A stretch of 16,572 bases of DNA from Fibrobacterales bacterium (GTDB lineage Bacteria > Fibrobacterota > Fibrobacteria > Fibrobacterales > Fibrobacteraceae): the NCBI GenBank assembly GCA_025997455.1, contig BNUP01000043.1, positions 1 through 16,572 of the forward strand, in the 5' to 3' direction. How positions within the stretch are numbered: the first letter of the stretch is position 1; the number at the start of each line of letters is the position of its first letter. Under the pieces are notes generated by a model. That model saw nothing but the letters and a program-made list of their open reading frames with translations, was not told where the DNA came from and searched no databases. The position numbers were made by a program, and so were the translations under genes. Of this stretch, positions 7,206 to 12,871 are shown one piece after another.

Positions 7206-7280
7206 GCCATTTTTGCAATGGTGAATTTGCGTGAGGGATTTACAGCATTTTTATAGCCTACTCATACATTCCTTGCTTTA

Positions 7281-7314
7281 AGTTAGGCTGTCGCAGTCGC
7301 CTAACGGCTTGGTG
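7281..7314 (+). repeat. 34-bp repeat (copy 1) with GTTAGGC hairpin
   Basis: GTTAGGC (7282-7288) pairs with GCCTAAC (7299-7305), followed by GGCTTGGTGT. A second copy at 12021-12054 shares CAGTCGCCTA-CGGCTTGGTGT but has lost the pairing. It is between flgD and the first RhuM-family gene. Confidence 0.55.
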
Positions 7315-7358
7315 TGTCAGCGGCGACCGAAGGTTATAGCGGATAGCCCGACCCACTT

Positions 7359-8222
7359 TTAACTTATTTTTTGTAGCAATTCTTCTGCCTTCAAAGCCAT
7401 TTTTGAGAAAGCGAACCATTTTTTGCCCAAGTCTTTGAGCGATGCACCAATGTGATAAACTACATCATCGATAATCAAAAATCTGTCGTGCGATTTTTGG
7501 AATATTTTCACTTCGACGGGCGAATATTGGGCGTTGTGTTTTTGTAAGTCGAGTTTTAGTTGCGGTAAAATTTGCACCGTGTAAATGCTTGCGCTCACGC
7601 CGTTTGCTCGTTTTGACAGAAGGATTAGAACGCTTTCATCGGTGTAGTTGTCGATAAGCACAATGGATTTTTTTGCGGATTTTATTAAATTTGAAACAAA
7701 AACGAATGCATCAAAAATTTGTCCCTCGTAAAAAATTCCCTCTATGGGCGGCATTGATGTTTTTATGAAGAAGTCGATTTTATTTTCTGTTTCCGTCATT
7801 CGTTGTTCAATACGCTCAAAGCGTTGATGAACGGCATAACCTTTGAGTAAATATTCTTTGAGCACACGATTTGCCCATTGGCGAAATTGCGTGCCTCGCA
7901 AAGATTTTACTCGGTATCCCACAGAAATAATTACATCGAGGTTGTAGTAATCAACATTATACACTTTACCGTCTGCGGCAGTTGTTGCAAAATTTGCAAT
8001 AACTGAAATTTGCTCAAGTTCCTGTTCCTCAAAGATATTTTTGATATGTCGAGAAATAGTCGATTTGTTTCGCTGAAATAAATCGGCAATTTGGTCAAGA
8101 GAAAGCCACACGGTCTCGTTTTCAAGCCGCACCTCTAATTGAACCGTGCTGTCGGGTTGATACAGTACAATTTCGTTGGCAGGTTCGGCATTGCTTTTTA
8201 GGAGCACAGTTTTTGGCGGCAC
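7359..8222 (-). CDS. RhuM-family protein A with phospholipase-D-like C-terminal motif
   Basis: A 287-residue cytoplasmic protein starting at GTG (8222), with AAGGA seven bases upstream. Residues about 38-110 match the RhuM family: a winged-helix-like segment (SLDQIADLFQRNKSTISRHI), then DGKVYNVDYYNLDVIISVGYRV. Residues 113-135 are the conserved FRQWANRVLKEYLLKGYAV, and about 135-155 a coiled linker. The C-terminal part (about 160-287) has HDRFLIID (245-252), an HxR(x4)D version of the phospholipase-D/HKD nuclease motif, then IGASLKDLG. Such RhuM-PLD fusions are known but their biochemical function is not; DNA recognition plus a nuclease-like domain is inferred. It lies antisense between flgD and flgE and is the partner of the copy at 10897-11781, from which it differs mainly in residues 41-112. 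Confidence 0.88.
   Translation of the reverse strand: MPPKTVLLKSNAEPANEIVLYQPDSTVQLEVRLENETVWLSLDQIADLFQRNKSTISRHIKNIFEEQELEQISVIANFATTAADGKVYNVDYYNLDVIISVGYRVKSLRGTQFRQWANRVLKEYLLKGYAVHQRFERIEQRMTETENKIDFFIKTSMPPIEGIFYEGQIFDAFVFVSNLIKSAKKSIVLIDNYTDESVLILLSKRANGVSASIYTVQILPQLKLDLQKHNAQYSPVEVKIFQKSHDRFLIIDDVVYHIGASLKDLGKKWFAFSKMALKAEELLQKIS
7378..7888. repeat. Long direct repeat, left copy (RhuM C-terminal coding half)
   Basis: Base-by-base reading against 10919-11429 shows six substitutions and no gaps in 511 positions. Both copies have the same orientation and flank flgE. Similarity also resumes at 8104-8297 versus 11663-11857, at a lower level, beyond the divergent block. Confidence 0.93.
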
Positions 8223-8264
8223 GGTTCAATCCTTTTTCAAAAAATCGTGTTACAATGTAGAAAA

Positions 8265-8466
8265 GATTTTTTTGGTGTGTTCTATCCACACCGCGTTCCC
8301 TTTCGTGTCATATTCGGGCTTGACCCAAATATGCAAAGAGTGCAGTTGAGACTTTAGATTCCCGCCTTCGCGTGAATGACAACCCTCTCCCTTCTCCCTT
8401 CTCCCATATTTGCACCGCCGAGTTTCCATACCCTACACCCTACACGCCACACCCTACACTCCACAA
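8265..8466 (+). repeat. Composite mosaic intergenic repeat, copy upstream of flgE
   Basis: Modules in order: T-run plus GGTGTGTTCTATCCACACC hairpin and GCGTT (8265-8297); ATATTCGGG-CTTGA-CCCAAATAT imperfect hairpin (8310-8332); degenerate TTCCCGC-CTTC-GCGTGAA unit then TGAC (about 8363-8383); CTCTCCCTTCTCCC tract; TTGCACCGCCGAGTTTC; and a C-rich run of CCCTACAC units (about 8432-8463). The same order recurs at 11825-12155, and parts at 1647-1790 and 14523-14602. It ends one base before the flgE sigma-54 promoter. No coding sequence. Confidence 0.7.
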
Positions 8467-8467
8467 A

Positions 8468-8483
8468 TGGCACACATTTTGCA
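8468..8483 (+). promoter_or_regulatory. Sigma-54 promoter of flgE
   Basis: TGGCACACATTTTGCA matches the -24/-12 consensus exactly (GG 8469-8470, GC 8481-8482). Predicted transcription start is about 8494, giving a leader of about 17 bases that contains AAGAGGT before the ATG at 8511. So flgE is transcribed on its own, in step with the fliK/flgD operon, which has the same promoter type. Confidence 0.88.
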
Positions 8484-8510
8484 ATAATTTAACACAACAA
8501 GAGGTAAAAT

Positions 8511-10868
8511 ATGTTAAGGTCTCTCAATGCAGGTGTAACAGGATTGGTAAATCACCAAACCCGTATGGATGTTATCGGCAACAACATCTCAAATGTTAAT
8601 ACAGTCGGTTATAAAAATCGCCGAGTAACTTTTGAGGAGAGTTTTAACCAACTCATAAAGGGTGCGAGCAAAAGCGAAAGCAAAGCAGGCGGAACAAACC
8701 CCACGCAAGTAGGTTTGGGCGTTGCCGTAGGTTCCATAGATATGATAACCACGCAGGGAAATTTGCAGAACACGGGGCGAACCCTCGACCTTGCAATTGA
8801 AGGCGATGCCTTTTTCGGCGTGAGTGACGGCAAAGGAACTTATTACACCCGCAACGGTGCGTTTCAATTAGATGCCAACGGCTACATAATTTTACCCACA
8901 AATGGTATGGTTCTGCAAGGCAAAATGGCAGATACTTACGGAAACTTCCCCGCAGGAACCGTGGTTGGCAATTTGCAAGTTCCTATGAGCCAGCAATCTC
9001 CCGCAAAAGTTACAACCGCCGTAGATATTGGCAGAAACTTAAACTCCGATTCAGATGCCAAAGGCTCGGTATCATATAGCCAAAGATTTTTACACGCATT
9101 AGACGGAGCAAGAGATCCGGGAACAAATAGTCTTGGAGACTCGGGACGCACTACCGCATCAACTTTAACTTCTCTGCTCAACAGCAACGGACAATCTTTG
9201 AATATTAAAAAAGATGATGTTTTAACTTTCTCATTCTTTAAGGTTGCAAGTCCCGCCCCAAATGACAAACCTTTTGAAATGCCTTTAACGGTAAAAGCAA
9301 CGCCAACCGCGCCCGCAACTCTCGGACCAAATGAGGTTTCAACTATAGAAGATCTTATAGGGGCTTTAGCAAGTTTCTTGGGAGCAGATACAACAACTAT
9401 CCCGCCAACTCTTACTCCGGTAACACCAGTGCCAGATACGATAACTGGTGCAATTACAGCGGCAATTCCTACCGGAGGAACTGTAACATTAGACCCTGCT
9501 ACGGGTGAAATTACTATTGATAATACAGGAAATGGTAATAATCCGCAAATATTTAGTTTGCAGGCAAAATCGAGTAATCCGTTAAGCGATTCTTATGTGA
9601 ACAAAGCCTTTAATTTCGGTGCTCATTTGGGAGGGCAATATGGAAATTATCCCGATGAATTTACAGGTGTTTCAGATAAATTACGCAGACCTGCGGAGCA
9701 ATTCGATTATGTTTCGGATTTAATGGATGCAAACGGTCAGCAACTCGGTTTTGAAGACGGCGACCAGATAGATGTTTTCGGTTCGGTCGGTAAAACTTCA
9801 ATTGAGGATGGTAAATCTGCTCCATTAACCTTTGCAACAAGAGGAACAGGAACTGGGCTACTCGCGACAGGAACCCTTATGGACGACCTTATAAATAAAA
9901 TAAGGAACGATTTTAAACTTCCATACGAGTATGTTGATAAAGACAGCACTCACACCCGTTCTGTTACTATGAACGGCGAAGATACGGGTGATGACGGCAT
10001 TCCCGATGGTTCTTTGGTTCTTCGCGGAGCAAAGGGAGTAGATTTTGCAATAAATAATTTGGCTATCCGTGCGACCAACGCTAACAGCAACGCAACGGCA
10101 CCGACATATTTTAACGCGGCAATGGGCTTCACCGAAAAAACAAAAGCATCCGATGTAGGTGTGTTTGATACTTCAATTGCTGTGTATGACGAATCTGGTG
10201 CAGAACATGTTTTGAGCGTTCAGTTTGTGCATACGGGAAAAGCAGGTGAATGGGAATGGAAGGCATCTTTTGCGGGCAAAGAGGATATTTTGCCGGGTAG
10301 CGGTTCGGGCAAGGTGAATTTCGGTCAGGACGGAACGGTTGCCTCGTGGTTGTTCGATAACGGCGGTTCGCAGTTGATAGTTGATCCTAAAAACGGTTCA
10401 AATGTTATGCGTTTGAATTTGAATGTTGGCGGCCCGGGAGATTTTCGCGGAATAACGCAGTTCGCAAGCGATACAACAGTTTCTTGCCAAGGACAAGACG
10501 GCTACACAACAGGAAATTTGATAGAGATTTCCATAGACGAATTTGGCATTGTTGAAGGAGCATTCTCAAACGGCACGGCAAGGAAAATTGCACAGATTAT
10601 GGTTGTTAATTTTGCAAACCCCGGCGGTTTGTTAGATATGACTGATTCGGTTTATACAACATCGGCAAATTCGGGTGACCCGATTTGGGGCGGTGCTCTA
10701 AGCCAGAGTTCCTCCAAAATTAAACCCGGCGCTCTTGAAATGTCCAATGTTGATTTGGCAAACGAATTTACCAATATGATTACCACGCAGAGAGGCTACC
10801 AAGCAAACAGCCGCGTGATAACCGTGAGCGATTCAATGCTCGAAGAATTGGTGAATTTGAAGAGGTAA
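8511..10868 (+). CDS. flgE: Flagellar hook protein FlgE
   Basis: FlgE polymerises outside the cell into the curved hook joining rod and filament. The N-terminus (MLRSLNAGVTGLVNHQTRMD..GNNISNVNTVGYKNRRVTF) is the conserved rod/hook coiled-coil segment. The C-terminus (LEMSNVDLANEFTNMI, then TQRGYQANSRVITVSDSMLE) is its partner. Together they form the D0 core. The middle is a long variable surface region, making 785 residues, almost twice the enteric protein (about 400). Residues about 265-345 include a Thr/Pro-rich stretch with imperfect short repeats (TPVTPVPD, TGAITAAIPTGG). Only one Cys (VSCQGQ) was seen. Start supported by AAGAGGT and by the sigma-54 promoter just upstream. Both sides are occupied by antisense RhuM-family genes carrying long direct repeats. 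Confidence 0.96.
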   Translation: MLRSLNAGVTGLVNHQTRMDVIGNNISNVNTVGYKNRRVTFEESFNQLIKGASKSESKAGGTNPTQVGLGVAVGSIDMITTQGNLQNTGRTLDLAIEGDAFFGVSDGKGTYYTRNGAFQLDANGYIILPTNGMVLQGKMADTYGNFPAGTVVGNLQVPMSQQSPAKVTTAVDIGRNLNSDSDAKGSVSYSQRFLHALDGARDPGTNSLGDSGRTTASTLTSLLNSNGQSLNIKKDDVLTFSFFKVASPAPNDKPFEMPLTVKATPTAPATLGPNEVSTIEDLIGALASFLGADTTTIPPTLTPVTPVPDTITGAITAAIPTGGTVTLDPATGEITIDNTGNGNNPQIFSLQAKSSNPLSDSYVNKAFNFGAHLGGQYGNYPDEFTGVSDKLRRPAEQFDYVSDLMDANGQQLGFEDGDQIDVFGSVGKTSIEDGKSAPLTFATRGTGTGLLATGTLMDDLINKIRNDFKLPYEYVDKDSTHTRSVTMNGEDTGDDGIPDGSLVLRGAKGVDFAINNLAIRATNANSNATAPTYFNAAMGFTEKTKASDVGVFDTSIAVYDESGAEHVLSVQFVHTGKAGEWEWKASFAGKEDILPGSGSGKVNFGQDGTVASWLFDNGGSQLIVDPKNGSNVMRLNLNVGGPGDFRGITQFASDTTVSCQGQDGYTTGNLIEISIDEFGIVEGAFSNGTARKIAQIMVVNFANPGGLLDMTDSVYTTSANSGDPIWGGALSQSSSKIKPGALEMSNVDLANEFTNMITTQRGYQANSRVITVSDSMLEELVNLKR

Positions 10869-10873
10869 TATAG

Positions 10874-10892
10874 GGGCGACCAGTGGTCGCCC
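10874..10892. repeat. TAGGGGCGACC hairpin after flgE
   Basis: GGGCGACCA and TGGTCGCCC pair around a single G, six bases after the flgE stop and five before the stop of the antisense RhuM-family gene B. It is the counterpart of 7187-7205. It lies between convergent genes, where a bidirectional 3'-end structure would make sense, but no T-run follows on the plus strand. Confidence 0.7.
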
Positions 10893-10896
10893 GCTC

Positions 10897-11781
10897 TTAA
10901 CTTATTATTTTTTGTAATAATTCTTCTGCCTTCAAAGCCATTTTTGAGAAAGCGAACCATTTTTTGCCCAAGTCTTTGAGCGATGTGCCAATGTGATAAA
11001 CTACATCATCGATAATCAAAAATCTGTCGTGCGATTTTTGGAATATTTTCACTTCGACGGGCGAATATTGGGCGTTGTGTTTTTGTAAGTCGAGTTTTAG
11101 TTGCGGTAAAATTTGCACCGTGTAAATGCTTGCACTCACGCCGTTTGCTCGTTTTGACAGAAGGATTAAAACGCTTTCATCTGTGTAGTTGTCGATAAGC
11201 ACAATGGATTTTTTTGCGGATTTTATTAAATTTGAAACAAAAACGAATGCATCAAAAATTTGTCCCTCGTAAAAAATTCCCTCTATGGGCGGCATTGATG
11301 TTTTTATGAAGAAGTCGATTTTATTTTCTGTTTCCGTCATTCGTTGTTCAATACGCTCAAAGCGTTGATGAACGGCATAACCTTTGAGTAAATATTCTTT
11401 GAGCACACGATTTGCCCATTGACGAAATTTTGTTGCGTTGATAGAATTTACACGATAACCAACGGAAAGTATTGCATCAAGGTTGTAAATTTTCACTTGC
11501 TGAATTTGCATTTTTCCTGCAATAGCCCCATGAATAGTGGTTAGTTCCAAAATGGAACTAACCACTTTTTCGTCTAATTCTCCTGATTTAAAAATATTTC
11601 CCAAGTGTTTGGTAATAGCAGGGCGTTTAGTGCCGAATAGCAAAGCAATTTGATCTTGCGTTAGCCACACGGTCTCGTTCTCAAGCCGCACCTCTAATTG
11701 AACCGTGCTGTCGGGTTGGTATAGTACAATTTCATTGGCAGGTTCGGTATTGCTTTTTATGGGCACAGTTTTTGGCGGCAC
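10897..11781 (-). CDS. RhuM-family protein B with phospholipase-D-like C-terminal motif
   Basis: A 294-residue paralogue of the protein at 7359-8222. Residues 1-40 differ at three positions before the swap. Residues 41-118 form a different version of the RhuM recognition region (TQDQIALLFGTKRPAITKHL, then HGAIAGKMQIQQVKIYNLDA). From FRQWANRVL (119 on) it is identical apart from Ala to Thr in HIGTSLKDLG and one extra Ile near the end. The PLD-like HDRFLIID is at 251-258. It also starts at GTG with AAGGA upstream, but here the site lies in one arm of a near-perfect palindrome (11786-11809). Both recognition versions occur among RhuM-family proteins as I know them, so the pair looks like a domain exchange and not random drift. 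Function is unknown; sequence-specific DNA targeting is inferred. Confidence 0.88.
   Translation of the reverse strand: MPPKTVPIKSNTEPANEIVLYQPDSTVQLEVRLENETVWLTQDQIALLFGTKRPAITKHLGNIFKSGELDEKVVSSILELTTIHGAIAGKMQIQQVKIYNLDAILSVGYRVNSINATKFRQWANRVLKEYLLKGYAVHQRFERIEQRMTETENKIDFFIKTSMPPIEGIFYEGQIFDAFVFVSNLIKSAKKSIVLIDNYTDESVLILLSKRANGVSASIYTVQILPQLKLDLQKHNAQYSPVEVKIFQKSHDRFLIIDDVVYHIGTSLKDLGKKWFAFSKMALKAEELLQKIIS
10919..11429. repeat. Long direct repeat, right copy (RhuM C-terminal coding half)
   Basis: It matches 7378-7888 with six substitutions in 511 bases and no gaps; see that entry. The copy spacing is 3541 bases. Confidence 0.93.
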
Positions 11782-11785
11782 GGTT

Positions 11786-11809
11786 CAATCCTTTTTCAAA
11801 AAAGGATTG
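11786..11809. promoter_or_regulatory. Palindrome over the ribosome-binding site of RhuM gene B
   Basis: CAATCCTTTTT (11786-11796) and AAAAAGGATTG (11799-11809) are perfect 11-base arms around CA. On the minus strand one arm contains the AAGGA Shine-Dalgarno site, about four bases upstream of the sequence adjoining the GTG. It could hide the site in RNA or be an operator in DNA. In gene A the distal arm reads AAAAAATCGTG, so only the A/T part can pair. Confidence 0.65.
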
Positions 11810-11824
11810 TTACAATATAGAAAA

Positions 11825-12155
11825 GATTTTTTTGGTGTGTTCTATCCACACCGCGTTTACCATAAAAAGCCCCCCTCGCTGTGGCTCACTTTATCAGCGA
11901 GCCACCTGCCTCCCCCCGTTTCTATCGCCCTCAGGGCTAACGGGGGGGAATACTTTTATGTCATATTCGGGCTTGACCCGAATATCCAATGCATCCCAGA
12001 TTGACAGAAAAAAATAAATAAATTAGTCTGTCCAGTCGCCTATCGGCTTGGTGTCCCGCCTATGCGGGAATGACGAATCCCCCCTCTCCCTTCTCCCCGC
12101 TTGCACTGCCAAGTTTCTCCACACCCTACACGCCACACCCTATACCCACCCTGCA
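11825..12155 (+). repeat. Composite mosaic intergenic repeat, copy upstream of RhuM gene B
   Basis: Module order is as at 8265-8466: T-run/GGTGTG...CACACC/GCGTT (11825-11857), an inserted hairpin element (11866-11953), perfect ATATTCGGG-CTTGA-CCCGAATAT hairpin (11963-11985), 34-bp repeat copy 2 (12021-12054), CCCGC-CTAT-GCGGG unit then AATGAC (12055-12074), CCCCTCTCCC tract, TTGCACTGCCAAGTTTC, and the C-rich CACCCTACACGCCACACCC run (about 12119-12155). It fills most of the 430-base gap between RhuM gene B and the next gene; no open frame in it looks real. Confidence 0.7.
11866..11953 (-). mobile_element. Small MITE-like hairpin element (copy E2) inside the composite repeat
   Basis: Read on the minus strand: CCCCCCGTT (plus positions 11939-11947) pairs with AACGGGGGG (plus 11912-11920) around GCCC-TGA-GGGC (11927-11937); a second stem, GTGGCTC/GAGCCAC, lies at 11881-11887 and 11899-11905, ending in a G-run. 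It interrupts a junction (GCGTT then TTTYGTGTCAT) that is continuous in the copies at 8293-8310 and 14551-14569, so it is most simply a later insertion. No direct repeat is evident here; CATAAAA and TTTTATG at the two edges are inverted. Confidence 0.6.
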
Positions 12156-12177
12156 ATTCAGAGGTCATTTTAGGGCG

Positions 12178-12209
12178 AACGCGGTGTGTGCCGAACGCAC
12201 CAAAAAATT
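12178..12209 (-). repeat. Module-1 repeat, minus-strand copy
   Basis: On the minus strand: a T-run, GGTGCGTTCGGCACACACC and GCGTT, four bases after the stop codon of the leftward gene at 12213-12860. It is closest to the copy at 1647-1674 in the loop (GTTCGGCA) and to the others in the GCGTT ending. Confidence 0.65.
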
Positions 12210-12212
12210 CTT

Positions 12213-12860
12213 CTAATTATTTTTCCCGGCGGCAAAGAACAGAGTCGCCAGCAGGAGCAAAACAGACAAGACATAAAAAATCTGCAGGTTGCGAGACCAT
12301 TCATATTCTTGTGCGGAAATTATGGAATTCAAATTGGAGAGCAATCGTTCGCAGTTTTCCCAAGCACTTGACTGTGAGTTGCTCCATTCTACAACATTGC
12401 ATTTACCGAGTTTTTGGCAATTATTCAACCACCGTTCGCGAAACAAAACTATGCTTTTGATATTGGAAAGTTCCTGTTCGAGCGGAGTTTGCAAACCCTT
12501 TTCCTGCAGACTGATATTGATTTTTTCGTAATATTCAATGGCAGAATTTTGCATTGCCAAAATGCTTTTAATTTTTCCGTATTCAATTCCCCGTTCTGCG
12601 TTTACATTATTGATTTGGTTTGATACCTCGCCGTCTTTGCTATCTGGCAGTTCATTTTCGTATTCTGTTTTGTAAGGTAAATTTATTCGAGAATCGAGAA
12701 CCTGAAATTCGGTTAAAGCGACAATCATTTGAGAATATGCAAATGGAGAATTTGTCTGTATGCGGTAATAAAAAAACGACAACACCAAAACGGATGCGAG
12801 TGCGAGCAATCCCGCAAGCAAACTAAACCGCCTGAATAAGAGTTCTTTTAATTTATACAT
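12213..12860 (-). CDS. Small two-helix membrane protein with a periplasmic domain, unknown function
   Basis: A 215-residue protein with a membrane helix at about 11-31 (after a basic N-terminus, KLKELLFRRF), a soluble region of about 160 residues and a second helix at about 192-209, ending GKNN. The middle is polar and mostly helical, with two Cys (NNCQKLGKCN). This is the layout of sensory or adaptor periplasmic domains, but no signalling domain follows the second helix. I do not recognise the family. It begins 11 bases after the nuoN stop on the same strand, so it is probably translated from the same message; that is the only hint of function. A short module-1 repeat follows the stop. A truncated receptor is possible but no remnant of one was seen. 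Confidence 0.7.
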   Translation of the reverse strand: MYKLKELLFRRFSLLAGLLALASVLVLSFFYYRIQTNSPFAYSQMIVALTEFQVLDSRINLPYKTEYENELPDSKDGEVSNQINNVNAERGIEYGKIKSILAMQNSAIEYYEKINISLQEKGLQTPLEQELSNIKSIVLFRERWLNNCQKLGKCNVVEWSNSQSSAWENCERLLSNLNSIISAQEYEWSRNLQIFYVLSVLLLLATLFFAAGKNN

Positions 12861-12871
12861 CTATTATACAT

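Noticed and set aside
8372..8599. Small plus-strand frame overlapping the start of flgE
   Set aside because: It translates C-rich repeat and the out-of-frame start of flgE, with no ribosome-binding site of its own.
7187..10892. CRISPR array made of the repeated hairpins
   Set aside because: Copies are few, far apart and not separated by spacers of regular length; no cas genes are present.
10897..11781. RhuM gene B as a degraded pseudogene copy of A
   Set aside because: The frame is intact, the divergent block contains family-typical motifs, and start and ribosome-binding site are kept.
7359..11781. Classical composite transposon with flgE as cargo
   Set aside because: No transposase, terminal inverted repeats or target duplication were seen; RhuM proteins are not transposases.
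11705..12017. Plus-strand frames between RhuM gene B and the next gene
   Set aside because: They run through known repeat modules and the antisense of RhuM gene B; no conserved features.
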